From the NCBI GenBank assembly GCA_020850315.1, contig JADZEY010000090.1:33117-97116 (forward strand): 64,000 nt of DNA, in the 5' to 3' direction. The first letter of the stretch is position 1. Every line of letters starts with the position of its first letter. The position numbers and the translations under genes were made by a program. The DNA is from Armatimonadota bacterium. Its GTDB lineage: Bacteria > Bacteroidota > Ignavibacteria > OLB7. The notes under the pieces are model-generated. The model saw nothing but the letters and a program-made list of their open reading frames with translations. It was not told where the DNA came from and did no database searches. Below are positions 46,134 through 55,099 of this stretch, piece by piece.

Positions 46134-47534
46134 GTGCGAAATTTTTTACAGGCGTTAGAAAAAAAGGTTCCCACGTCACTGCGACGATTGGGAACCTTCT
46201 GCTATGAGTCATTACCGATGGGAATCCGCTATGGCAGCATATACCGAAAGGCAGTTGGCTTCCTTCAGCAATCGCAGCATTGGAGCAAAGAGCAGCATGA
46301 GGAATATCAAGCCACAATGCTACGGTCATTGGTGCAACACGCCATTCATCATGTCCCTTTTTACAGAAAAATGTATGGTGATTATGGAATAACCGCTGGT
46401 GATATTCGATCTTTAGATGACCTGCAACGGCTGCCCACTGTACAAAAAAGTGATCTGCAGCAGCATTTGCATGAGATAAAAGCAGAAAATTATCCTCCAT
46501 CAAAATTTCAGTATCATACAACTGGAGGCTCAACAGGGCAGCCAGTTGGCCTGTTTTGGGAGGCTGATAGGACTGTGCCTTTAGAAAAGGCATTCATGCA
46601 AAGGCAGTGGAAATGGGCGGGTTTTGATATGGCAAAAGATCGCTCGATTATACTGCGTGGGATCCCAACATCATCCGGTAGGTATATTGAAAGAGTGAAT
46701 TCTACGACGTTACGACTATCAAGCTATTATTTAACGCCAGAAACAATAGGGCAGTACATTGCAATTATTCAAGATTTTCAGCCGCAAGCCCTTCAAGCAT
46801 ATCCTTCGGTAGCATATGTTGTTGCCCAACACATTCTTAACGAGCATAGTACCAAATTCCCTTCCTTAAAAGTGGTCTTGTGTGGTTCTGAAAATATGTA
46901 CTCCTGGCAAAGAAAAATTATTGAACAAGCCTTTGGCTGTAAGGTTTATAGCTGGTATGGTTTAAGTGAATATGTGGCCTTAGCAGGCGAATGCGAGCAT
47001 TCGCAGAATTATCACTGCTATTCTGAGTATGGTATCGTTGAGGTGATTAAGGAAAATGGGTTGCCAGCACAATTCGGTGATTCTGGAGAAATTATAGCTA
47101 CAGGTTTCAATAATTTCGCTTTTCCTTTAATTCGGTATCGAACACAAGATATTGCTACGCTGTCAGCGCATCAGCAATGCGCTTGTGGACGCAATTATTT
47201 GCTGATAGAGCGAATAGATGGAAGACTGCAAGAAATGATCGTTGCAAAAAGTGGAAATTTAATTTCAATGACCGCGATCAATATGCACTCTGACGTGTTC
47301 GACAACCTCTATCAATTCCAATTTTATCAGGATACTCCTGGAAAATTAATAATGAAGCAGCTGCGAAAACTTACTTTTAGTGATGAAGATTTAAAGAAAA
47401 TAGACTATGAATTAGGACTTAAACTCAGTAATCAATTTGAGATAGAGTACCAGTCAGTTGATAGCATTGAGACTACAGCGCGCGGGAAAGCACGTTTTTT
47501 AATGCAAAAACTAAAGATTGATAATTTCGAGTGA
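46134..47534 (+). CDS. CapK / phenylacetate-CoA-ligase-like adenylate-forming enzyme
   Basis: 466 residues, GTG start. ANL-superfamily features: P-loop HTTGGSTGQPV at about 128-138, the A5-like motif VYSWYGLSEYVALAGECEH, and IRYRTQDIATLS with a following Cys-containing stretch CACGRNYLLIERIDGR. The N-terminal HHVPFYRKMYGDYGI is typical of CapK-like proteins found in surface polysaccharide loci. Presumed to activate a carboxylic acid as adenylate; acceptor unknown. Starts 11 bp after the LamG gene and ends 2 bp from the convergent DUF362 gene. Confidence 0.78.
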   Translation: MRNFLQALEKKVPTSLRRLGTFCYESLPMGIRYGSIYRKAVGFLQQSQHWSKEQHEEYQATMLRSLVQHAIHHVPFYRKMYGDYGITAGDIRSLDDLQRLPTVQKSDLQQHLHEIKAENYPPSKFQYHTTGGSTGQPVGLFWEADRTVPLEKAFMQRQWKWAGFDMAKDRSIILRGIPTSSGRYIERVNSTTLRLSSYYLTPETIGQYIAIIQDFQPQALQAYPSVAYVVAQHILNEHSTKFPSLKVVLCGSENMYSWQRKIIEQAFGCKVYSWYGLSEYVALAGECEHSQNYHCYSEYGIVEVIKENGLPAQFGDSGEIIATGFNNFAFPLIRYRTQDIATLSAHQQCACGRNYLLIERIDGRLQEMIVAKSGNLISMTAINMHSDVFDNLYQFQFYQDTPGKLIMKQLRKLTFSDEDLKKIDYELGLKLSNQFEIEYQSVDSIETTARGKARFLMQKLKIDNFE

Positions 47535-47536
47535 AA

Positions 47537-49009
47537 TCAGTCACTGACTTTTTCTATCTCCACATGGCCCACCCATCCAGCTGGTAGTTGAAATTGGAAT
47601 AATGGAGTATCGCCTTTGTAGCCACTATTTGAATGCCATTGTATATCTTCTGGCATGACCGAAGAAATAGCATACTTGTGTAATCGTACTGCATTTGCCA
47701 GCATCTGAACCTTTTTCCAATCAACTCCTATTATTGTTGAAGAAGCAATATCTACTAATAATGGGTTTGCGCCTCCAATAATAAGCCCGCTGTTCACGGG
47801 GTCTGGCGTTAATGGACCTTCACCTTCGCCTCCTATAATCCCATCAATAATAGAGAAGTATCTACGTTGAGGTGTTTGGTGCATAATACCATTACGATCG
47901 GCATATAGAATAACCTTAGTAAGATCCACAGCTGAACGCCAAGTGGTATCATTCCCCCACCAATCCCCTTTTACAAAATTTTGTTTGGATTGAAATTTTC
48001 GTAGAATAAACTTGTCAACCCCATGCCAAGCAACGTAAAGATACTTCCCCCAAGAATGATGCTTCCATAGCAGGAAATCTTTCAATTTCCGATCAATCTT
48101 GTTGTTGAACGTGTCATTGGAAAATTCATCACCTCCTTTTCCAGGCGATCCTATTGTGAAATGAGGGAGGTAGTTTTTTTCTCCATTGATGCCTATGAGA
48201 TTTTTAATGTTCAGTGTAACGCCAACTTTGCGATGAACTTTAAGTTTAGGGATGCTAATAAAAACGTCTGCATTGAGGATAGTCTGAGCAACATTGTATC
48301 GGTTCTGTTTGTCGTTGTGAAATTGCCGAGTTCTATCCCGATCATAGTCAGCACCATAATAGTTTTTATTTTTTGCGTGGACATACTCGCTATCCTGATC
48401 AAGTGGAACAGTAGTATAGCCGTGCGGGTCGCCTTGTAGCTTGACTCGCTCCCAAATAACACCACCATGGCGATATACAGTCCATTCCTTACGAAGGTCG
48501 CGAAGCTCAATAATTAGATCTGATGTTGCCTTTTGTTGATAATATTCAAATAAGGTATTAACACCATTAACAGAAATAAGTTTTTTAAAATCGGCATCGC
48601 CTTGTGGAGCATCCGCAACAACAATTTCACCTTTGCCTTGTAAGGCAATCCAAGCATAATCCATAATAGCGCGGATTACCGAGCCGTGAGTAATCACGCA
48701 CTCAATCGGTTTCCCAAGCCGGTGGTGATGTCGAACAAAATTTGGTTTTAATACCACATTATCGCCTGGCCGTATTAATTCACCTAATGGGTTCCACTGG
48801 CTACTTCCATATCGCTCCTTATCGAAGCCAAGTTCATAGAAAAGCTGGCGCACAGCGTCGTAAACGCTGTTTTTTTCTATGCTGATCTCTTGAAATGGAT
48901 ACTCAGGATATTGGGTTGAGGGATGAAAAGCTGGATTTACAGCACTGTTAGGATAACGGCTTTCTCCCTGAATTACCCCTACACGATTGTCGTTGATGAA
49001 TTCGAGCAT
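47537..49009 (-). CDS. DUF362-domain protein
   Basis: 490 residues. The pattern VVLKPNFV, GSVIRAIMDYAWIALQGKGE, IVVADAPQGDADF, ISIPKLKVHRKVGVTLNIKN and IIDGIIGGEGEGPLTPDPVN fits DUF362. No ferredoxin Cys clusters and no signal peptide are seen. Its biochemical role is not established; DUF362 and CapK-like genes are often reported near surface-glycan genes, which fits the neighbour. AT-rich; last gene of the island. Confidence 0.75.
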   Translation of the reverse strand: MLEFINDNRVGVIQGESRYPNSAVNPAFHPSTQYPEYPFQEISIEKNSVYDAVRQLFYELGFDKERYGSSQWNPLGELIRPGDNVVLKPNFVRHHHRLGKPIECVITHGSVIRAIMDYAWIALQGKGEIVVADAPQGDADFKKLISVNGVNTLFEYYQQKATSDLIIELRDLRKEWTVYRHGGVIWERVKLQGDPHGYTTVPLDQDSEYVHAKNKNYYGADYDRDRTRQFHNDKQNRYNVAQTILNADVFISIPKLKVHRKVGVTLNIKNLIGINGEKNYLPHFTIGSPGKGGDEFSNDTFNNKIDRKLKDFLLWKHHSWGKYLYVAWHGVDKFILRKFQSKQNFVKGDWWGNDTTWRSAVDLTKVILYADRNGIMHQTPQRRYFSIIDGIIGGEGEGPLTPDPVNSGLIIGGANPLLVDIASSTIIGVDWKKVQMLANAVRLHKYAISSVMPEDIQWHSNSGYKGDTPLFQFQLPAGWVGHVEIEKVSD

Positions 49010-49176
49010 ATGGCTTACGGTCTGGCTATGTATTGGCTTGCAGCCGAAACTTGCATTTCTTCTTGATGTTGGAGCGTATATGTTTGTAGATACTGATAAA
49101 GCGTTATGAAGATCAAAAGTTGTAGCTTCATCGGTGCTTTCGCTGTGCTAATCATTAACCCATACAACAACAGCCA

Positions 49177-49947
49177 ATGACATCGCTTCTGTCGGTCTGC
49201 TTGCTTCTACTTTTATTCTCCCTCCCAACGTTTGCCCAATCCCCCGACGACCCCGCCCAGAAAACTATCTATGTTACTGGGGTGGCCGAATCGGTGGTTC
49301 AGCCGGATGAGGCTCTCTTCCTGGTGCTGATTCAAACGAAGGATGTGAACATTGATTCGGCATTGGATAAAAATGCCAAAATCTGGGAGAAATTCCTTGA
49401 TCTGATGAAAACAATGGGCATTGCTACCGAGCTTGTCCAGTCCGATAGGGTGGAAATTGAGCCTGAGTACTTGGGGAAAACCCCAGAATACAGCATCGCT
49501 CGCGGTAAAAGCTCCTACAAGGAATCGGACGAACCAACCGTCCATGAGTACTCCGTAGAACGCCGCGTTGCTGTCACGCTGAAAGATCTGAGCCGCTACA
49601 CCGAACTGTTGGCGAACATCCTGAAGCTGGATGTGAAAATCAGCACTTCCCCAATTGTGCGCCTTTCCACAATAGATGCTACACGGGAAGAATTACGGCT
49701 GGCCGCAATCCGCAACGCTAAAGAACGAGCCGTTAGCCTTGCTGCTGAAATCGGGGCCGGGGTCGGTGACCCTATCTATATCCGCGAACGGGATGGGGCT
49801 TCTTCACGGTATGATGAAGATGATTATAGCGGTGTTGCTGCCTTGCGCGGTGGCGATATCGGTACGATGAGCAGAGGGAGCATGATGCCCGGAAAACTGA
49901 ATGTTCGCTATTCCGTGACAGTGGTCTTCGAGCTAACAGACCGTTGA
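49177..49947 (+). CDS. SIMPL (DUF541) domain periplasmic protein
   Basis: 256 residues. Signal peptide (SLLSVCLLLLLFSLPTFAQ), then the SIMPL domain: IYVTGVAESVVQPDEALFLV, MGIATELVQSDRVEIEPEY, YSVERRVAVTLKDLSRYTEL, RLAAIRNAKERAVSLAAEIG and the C-terminal VRYSVTVVFEL. Function of the family is poorly defined. GC returns to the chromosomal level here, marking the right edge of the AT-rich island. The 167 bp upstream hold nothing I recognise. Confidence 0.85.
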   Translation: MTSLLSVCLLLLLFSLPTFAQSPDDPAQKTIYVTGVAESVVQPDEALFLVLIQTKDVNIDSALDKNAKIWEKFLDLMKTMGIATELVQSDRVEIEPEYLGKTPEYSIARGKSSYKESDEPTVHEYSVERRVAVTLKDLSRYTELLANILKLDVKISTSPIVRLSTIDATREELRLAAIRNAKERAVSLAAEIGAGVGDPIYIRERDGASSRYDEDDYSGVAALRGGDIGTMSRGSMMPGKLNVRYSVTVVFELTDR

Positions 49948-49971
49948 ACAGACGTTGTACCGTATGAATAA

Positions 49972-50014
49972 AAATAGAACGGGAGCCTAATTCTTTTAGG
50001 CTCCCGTTCTATTT
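49972..50014. terminator. Perfect 19-bp hairpin after the SIMPL gene
   Basis: AAATAGAACGGGAGCCTAA pairs perfectly with its complement across a 5-nt loop; A and T at the ends make it a likely bidirectional terminator, 25 bp after the stop. Confidence 0.85.
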
Positions 50015-50433
50015 CTAAGATGCACCATCAGCGTTGTCTTGTCATCGTTCAGTCGTACAGTCCAATCTCAGTCCTGACTGACATTGCATCTTGTTTTGCT
50101 TGGTGGAAACACTGCGTTGTGCTTCCTGCTCTCTCATCTCTCTCTCGCGATCTATGTGGTGGGTGCTTGTAAAAAGGTTTTGGCGGAGGCGATGAACACC
50201 ATGTCATGTGTTCGTGATGTTCTCATATTCATCGTTGCTCTCAGTGCTCTCTCTCGTTCTTCGTTGTGCTATTATCTGAGCCTTCTGAGGTATCCATCTG
50301 ATAACCTCCGCCAAGAAGTGTTGGATCTATTTTCAAGGTACGTTCTGTTGTGTACCGGCCTCAGGGGGAAGAACGGCACGTCGGAAAAAAAGGTTAGCAG
50401 CGCCCCAGAAAAATTTTTAGGGGAGGAAACGAA
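50015..50433. other. Gap without a recognised gene
   Basis: About 420 bp with CT-rich stretches (for example CTCTCATCTCTCTCTCGCG at about 50132) and small hairpins such as GGTAC / GTACC. One long frame crosses it and runs antisense into the icd gene, but it does not look like protein. I checked for tRNA, tmRNA, SRP RNA and RNase P core motifs by eye and saw none. Confidence 0.5.
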
Positions 50434-50466
50434 GCAGGCATGGAGAGGGGAAATCTCCATGCCTGC
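50434..50466 (-). terminator. Terminator hairpin after icd
   Basis: GCAGGCATGGAGA and TCTCCATGCCTGC pair perfectly (13 bp, 7-nt loop) 28 bp after the icd stop on the - strand, followed by a T-rich stretch. Confidence 0.75.
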
Positions 50467-50493
50467 GTGTAGCGTTCTTCGGCAAAACAGCGT

Positions 50494-51816
50494 TTACATG
50501 GCGGCGATGATCGCATCGCCGAACTCGCTGCATTTGATCTCCGTTGCTCCTTCCATTAAACGGGCGAAGTCATACGTTACCCGCTTGTTTGCGATAGCAC
50601 CATCCATCCCCGTAATGATTAAGTCGGCGGCTTCGGTCCACCCCATGTAGCGAAGCATCATCTCGCCGCTGAGGATCACCGACCCAGGGTTGACCTTATC
50701 GAGGTTGGCATATTTCGGTGCGGTTCCGTGGGTTGCCTCGAAAATTGCTGCGCCGCTGATGTAGTTGATGTTCGCCCCCGGCGCAATCCCAATCCCACCA
50801 ACTTGTGCCGCCAGCGCGTCGCTTAGATAGTCGCCATTCAGGTTCAATGTGGCGATTACGTCGAACTCATCTGGGCGGGTCAGCACTTGCTGAAGGGTGA
50901 TGTCGGCAATCGCATCTTTGATGATAATGCCCGCGCCTGGCTTCCCTTCGGGGATGCGGCACCATGGGCCACCGTCAATTTCCTCGGCACCGAAGTAGCG
51001 TTTGGCTACGTCGTATCCCCAATCGCGGAACGCCCCTTCGGTGAACTTCATGATGTTCCCCTTGTGGACCAGCGTGACGCTTTTGCGGTTGTTGGCAATG
51101 GCGTAGCTGATTGCGCTGTGGATCAGCCGGACGCTTCCGCTGCGGCTTACTGGCTTGATTCCCAAACCCACCATTACTTCGTCGAATGATTCCGGCGCGC
51201 CAACAGTCTCCCAAAATCCCACGGCCTTTTCGCTAGTTCCAAAACGGATTTTGTCGAACATCTTCGGGAACTCAGCCTTCAGGAAATCGAGCATTTTCTG
51301 TGCTTCGTCGGTTCCGGCTGCCCACTCAATCCCAGCGTAGATGTCCTCGGTGTTCTCGCGGAAGATCACCATATCTACTTTTTCTGGATGGCGCACAGGG
51401 CTTGGGACACCTTCGAACCAGCGGACCGGACGCAGGCAAACGTACAGATCAAGCATCTGGCGCAGTGCCACATTCAGGCTTCGGATGCCGCCGCCAACCG
51501 GCGTGGTGAGCGGCCCCTTGATGCCAACCAAGTACTTCTTGAACGCATCCAGCGTATCCTCTGGCAGCCAGATTGCTTCGCCGTACACCTCGTTCGCTTT
51601 CTCGCCAGCATAGACTTCGTACCAAGCGATGTTCTTTGTTCCGTTGTAGGCTTTCTCAACGGCGGCATCCAGCACCCGGACGCTGGCACGCCAGATGTCG
51701 GCCCCAGTCCCGTCCCCCTCGATGAATGGAATGATCGGATTGTTCGGGACGCTGAGTTGCCCCTGCTGCATGGTGATTGGTTCGCCAACGGTTGGCGGCT
51801 GAAGCGTAAAGGCCAT
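50494..51816 (-). CDS. icd: Isocitrate dehydrogenase, NADP-dependent type
   Basis: TCA-cycle enzyme that oxidises isocitrate to 2-oxoglutarate. 440 residues from ATG 51816 ([20 protein letters not shown]); the longer frame to 51876 crosses the promoter. Close to the E. coli type: [87 protein letters not shown] and [20 protein letters not shown]. The Lys-Tyr pair in APKY and the Tyr in VTYDFARLM are the NADP-specifying residues. Confidence 0.95.
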   Translation of the reverse strand: MAFTLQPPTVGEPITMQQGQLSVPNNPIIPFIEGDGTGADIWRASVRVLDAAVEKAYNGTKNIAWYEVYAGEKANEVYGEAIWLPEDTLDAFKKYLVGIKGPLTTPVGGGIRSLNVALRQMLDLYVCLRPVRWFEGVPSPVRHPEKVDMVIFRENTEDIYAGIEWAAGTDEAQKMLDFLKAEFPKMFDKIRFGTSEKAVGFWETVGAPESFDEVMVGLGIKPVSRSGSVRLIHSAISYAIANNRKSVTLVHKGNIMKFTEGAFRDWGYDVAKRYFGAEEIDGGPWCRIPEGKPGAGIIIKDAIADITLQQVLTRPDEFDVIATLNLNGDYLSDALAAQVGGIGIAPGANINYISGAAIFEATHGTAPKYANLDKVNPGSVILSGEMMLRYMGWTEAADLIITGMDGAIANKRVTYDFARLMEGATEIKCSEFGDAIIAAM

Positions 51817-51858
51817 ATCGGTGTTACTGGTAAATCGTTGATGATTGCTGGAAAGGTG

Positions 51859-51866
51859 CAAAGATA
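51859..51866 (-). promoter_or_regulatory. -7-like box TATCTTTG upstream of icd
   Basis: Exact match to TAnnTTTG, 43 bp before the ATG. TTTCATTC lies 19 nt upstream of the box, the same as at the malic enzyme promoter. Confidence 0.5.
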
Positions 51867-52028
51867 CGGGGAGCAAAGGGGGAAGGAATGAAACGAGAGG
51901 AAAAGAAGAACGCGGAATTAGGAAATAGAACCCATGCTTGCTATCCTATTGCTTCAATAGGGGGATGCGGGCATCATGGTTGCAAGCCGTTCTGCCGTTG
52001 CAAGGCTTGTATCCTTTAACCAGTACGA

Positions 52029-52688
52029 TTGTACCTCACTGGTGTCTGCTACCAACTTCGCGATAACTGCTTGAAATTCTTTCGTCGCCATACAACTCCT
52101 GCTGTGCGGGAGCTTCCCGATGACGACCTGTGCGCTTTGATTGCCACGGGCAAGAATCGCGAGGCGGAGGCGGCGTTTACCGAGTTGTACGGGCGGTATG
52201 CCCGGCGCATCCACGCCTATTGCTCGCGCATTTTAAGCGACCAGCAAGATGCCGAGGATATGTTCCAGGAGACCTTCATCCGATTTCACCACACCCTGCG
52301 CAAAAACAATACCGACGAAGCGGAGCCGAACGTGAACCGCAATACCTCAGGGCTGCTGTTCACTATCGCCCGCAACCTTTGCCTGAACCAGAAACAACGA
52401 AACATCCGCTGGCAGGCCGAGCAGGTGGAAAGCGATATGCTGCACGCTTGGGATAAGCCCTACGAACAGAAGGAGATGGTGGAGCTTATCACCACCGCGC
52501 TGGAATTGCTGCCGGAAGATTACCGCGAGGCGTTCGTCCTGCGGGAGTACGATGGCCTGCCCTACAACGAGATTGCCGAACTTACCGGGGCTTCGCTGGC
52601 AACAGCAAAAATCCGGGTGTTCCGCGCAAAGGAAAAACTCCGCAAGATTCTGGAACCGTACTTGCGGGATAGCCAGTTGAACGATTAG
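52029..52688 (+). CDS. ECF-type RNA polymerase sigma factor
   Basis: Up to 219 residues. Region 2 is visible as EAAFTELYGRYARRIHAYCS and DQQDAEDMFQETFIRFH; region 4 as LELLPEDYREAFVLREYDGL and YNEIAELTGASLATAKIRVF. The start is uncertain: TTG at 52029 or 52071, or GTG at 52104, which would begin directly with the typical ELPDDDLCALI. The downstream membrane protein has an anti-sigma-like head, so the two probably work as a pair. Promoters controlled by it cannot be read here. Confidence 0.85.
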   Translation: MYLTGVCYQLRDNCLKFFRRHTTPAVRELPDDDLCALIATGKNREAEAAFTELYGRYARRIHAYCSRILSDQQDAEDMFQETFIRFHHTLRKNNTDEAEPNVNRNTSGLLFTIARNLCLNQKQRNIRWQAEQVESDMLHAWDKPYEQKEMVELITTALELLPEDYREAFVLREYDGLPYNEIAELTGASLATAKIRVFRAKEKLRKILEPYLRDSQLND

Positions 52689-52731
52689 CCGGCACCGATG
52701 GATACCACACTACCAAACGGTTAGAATTGCC

Positions 52732-54096
52732 ATGACCTACTCCGAAATGCTGCATGATCTGCTGGAAGGTTCGCTGCCGTCGGCACGCGAGGAAACCCTG
52801 TTCCACGCACTGGCCGCCGATGACGATCTTCGGTTTGAGTTCAAAGCACTCCTGAAAATGCGCGATGCCGTCCGCGACGACGACCGCGCAATGGCCGTGC
52901 CGTTCAGCTCAACCGCGCAAATCTTCAGCCGGCTTGGCTACATGGCGCCCGGCGTTGGCGCGGGGGCTGCTGCCGGAAGCGGGGCCGCCGCATTCTTCCG
53001 CACGTTCGGTACACACACCGCAGCCGTGGTGTTGGGGATTGTCCTTGCAAGCAGTTGGTTTCTGTGGGGCGATGGCAACCGCCGCGAACAAACAGGAAGC
53101 ATTGCCACAACCTCACAAACGGTTCAGCAAACTCCGTTGCGGTTGCAATCGGATGGGGGGAACGATGGAATGGTGCTGGCGCAATCATCACCATCGGGTA
53201 GCGGTGCAGTTCCATCACTTTCCGGCAGCGAGGCCACAAGCAGAACTCCGTTGGGACTTCAGTCGGGCAGTGGAAATCGGGGCAGCAGAATCGGCGCGAT
53301 TCCAGCAACAATCGCTTCCTCCAATGCCAACCCAGCAACAAGCAACCAAGCCAGCAACGCAGCAACCAGCAATCTCACAAGCGTTCGGGGCAACGACTCG
53401 GCAGCGTTCGCAACGGAGATCGCTCTGCAGAACCAGGAATCGGAATTTTTGGCTCAGGTTTCCACCTCAATCACCGATGTTCAGCTTCGCCAATCGCCCG
53501 ATGGGCCCACAGTATCTGGCCCAGATAGCAGCTTGGGATTGGGGCACTCATCGCTGATCTCCAGTTCGGCGGTGGCCCCGGCCGCCACCGGGCGTTCGTT
53601 CCGTCCCGATCTTCGGTTAGGGCTGCGGGTCGTTGCGCCGGTGCATCTTACCAAGCCATCGCAGCCGTTGCCAACCGAGGATAACATGAACAACGTTACA
53701 GCTTCGTTGGTGGTGCGTGGGTTTTCGCAGAATTTTGCGGCAGTGATTGAAGCCGGGCGGGAATCCTACGTGCAGAAGTTCGATCAACTGAAATCGGACG
53801 GGCGTATTTTTCACGTTGAGCAGGCTCCATCGGTGCTGTGGGGGGGGATTGGTGTGCGGTATGCCGCTGCCCCGGAATCAACATTCAATCCGTTTGTTCA
53901 GGGGATGATTGGGGGATCCGAAGGCGGCCCGCTGGTTCGCTCGATGGTCGGCCTCGATTGGCAGTTCAGCCGTTCGGCAGGGCTAACCTTTGGGGTAGAT
54001 TACAGCCTGCTGACCTTCGCCTTCCAGGATCGCACGTGGTACTCGCAGCGGATTGGCGTTGGCGGCGGCGTGACGTTCCGGCTGATGGAAGATTAA
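52732..54096 (+). CDS. Membrane protein: possible anti-sigma head, one TM, beta-barrel-like tail
   Basis: 454 residues. The N-terminus (MTYSEMLHDLLEGSLPSARE, then LFHALAADDDLRFEFKALLK) resembles anti-sigma N-termini that bind ECF factors. One transmembrane segment at about 93-112 (TAAVVLGIVLASSWFLWG). A long Ser/Thr/Asn/Gln-rich linker follows (ATSNQASNAATSNLTSV). From about 290 the sequence has alternating strands (ASLVVRGFSQNFAAVIEAGR, FNPFVQGMIGGSEGGPLV, GLTFGVDYSLLTFAFQD) and ends IGVGGGVTFRLMED, like a small outer-membrane barrel. That architecture is unusual; the functional reading is inference. Overlaps the next gene by 1 bp. Confidence 0.65.
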   Translation: MTYSEMLHDLLEGSLPSAREETLFHALAADDDLRFEFKALLKMRDAVRDDDRAMAVPFSSTAQIFSRLGYMAPGVGAGAAAGSGAAAFFRTFGTHTAAVVLGIVLASSWFLWGDGNRREQTGSIATTSQTVQQTPLRLQSDGGNDGMVLAQSSPSGSGAVPSLSGSEATSRTPLGLQSGSGNRGSRIGAIPATIASSNANPATSNQASNAATSNLTSVRGNDSAAFATEIALQNQESEFLAQVSTSITDVQLRQSPDGPTVSGPDSSLGLGHSSLISSSAVAPAATGRSFRPDLRLGLRVVAPVHLTKPSQPLPTEDNMNNVTASLVVRGFSQNFAAVIEAGRESYVQKFDQLKSDGRIFHVEQAPSVLWGGIGVRYAAAPESTFNPFVQGMIGGSEGGPLVRSMVGLDWQFSRSAGLTFGVDYSLLTFAFQDRTWYSQRIGVGGGVTFRLMED

Positions 54097-54833
54097 TGGT
54101 GATGAATTTGATGATGGCGAATCCGATGCTTCAAAGAATGAACCAGAACACAATCACATATCGCTTGGCGGTTGGGGCCGTGATCCTCGCCATGCTGGCG
54201 GTGTTGGCTTCGGCCTGCAAATCGCCAACGGAGTTCGATATCCCCCAACGCGTTGACTCCACACAGGCGGGCGATACGGTCCTTCCCTTTGCCTCCGGCA
54301 GTATGTTCGTTTCCCCCTTCACCCAAACGATTGCGGTGAACGGCTTCATGTTCTTTCGGGACTTGCCGTTGGGGGGGGATGTGGCAACGACGGAAACGTT
54401 TGCCGGCACACTAACCCGCCGCGCTGGCCACACCAGCGTGAAGATGACGCTGAACCTTCAGCACGACCCCGTGAAATCGTACTACGGGGCCGGCAGTTTT
54501 ATCCCCTACCAAGCGGTTGGGCTTACGCTGAATGTGGCCGATATGCCAGTGGATTCGCTACGGATCACAACCGTTTCGGCAGACGAAGCAGAAGGGGCAG
54601 CAACCATCTCCCTTGCCGAGTACGACGCGAACGGAAGGGTGGTGGCGGTGAACGCCGTTCCTGCATCGCTATCGCTGTCCAACGCCGTGATGCAATTCAG
54701 CAACACCCAAAACGGTGGTATGACAACCCCGGTTATCCAGTGCCAAGTTCGCCTAATTTCCACCATCGAAGATTCCGGCGGCAACCTCTATTTCTACCGC
54801 GTTGATGGCATGCTATTTATCGCGTGGCCGTGA
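54096..54833 (+). CDS. Lipoprotein of unknown function
   Basis: 245 residues from ATG 54096. Hydrophobic signal with a lipobox (AVILAMLAVLASACKSP), then a beta-rich body (MFVSPFTQTIAVNGFMFFRD, HTSVKMTLNLQHDPVKSYYG, FYRVDGMLFIAWP). I recognise no family. Its start overlaps the stop of the sigma-linked membrane protein, so it is probably translated with it and may belong to the same regulon. Confidence 0.7.
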   Translation: MVMNLMMANPMLQRMNQNTITYRLAVGAVILAMLAVLASACKSPTEFDIPQRVDSTQAGDTVLPFASGSMFVSPFTQTIAVNGFMFFRDLPLGGDVATTETFAGTLTRRAGHTSVKMTLNLQHDPVKSYYGAGSFIPYQAVGLTLNVADMPVDSLRITTVSADEAEGAATISLAEYDANGRVVAVNAVPASLSLSNAVMQFSNTQNGGMTTPVIQCQVRLISTIEDSGGNLYFYRVDGMLFIAWP

Positions 54834-55099
54834 TGGAGAATTGAGAATTGAGAATGCGGGGTATCTGCGAAGCTCGGTCATTGCCACCGCCCCCGAAAAT
54901 GAGTCGGGATTTTCGACAAGTCACTGGCGGTGAAGCACCCCGAATCAGCGAAAACGCATCTCTCTATGTGCTCTTTCCTTCCTCCTACTTTCTCCCCTGT
55001 TTATCCTATCCACGCCGACTTCCAAACGCGTATGTTGGCCAATGGGATTTCCCCTTTTACGGTATCACCATGGTGGTATCACCATTTGTGGAGAACGCT

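Noticed and set aside
50150..50430. Possible structured RNA in the SIMPL-icd gap
   Set aside because: No conserved core of tmRNA, RNase P, SRP or 6S RNA could be seen by eye; only terminator hairpins at the edges. A covariance-model search would decide.
50084..50650. Open frame of 188 codons on the + strand
   Set aside because: It runs antisense into the end of icd and over its terminator, has no protein-like motif, and the non-overlapping part is CT-rich low-complexity sequence.
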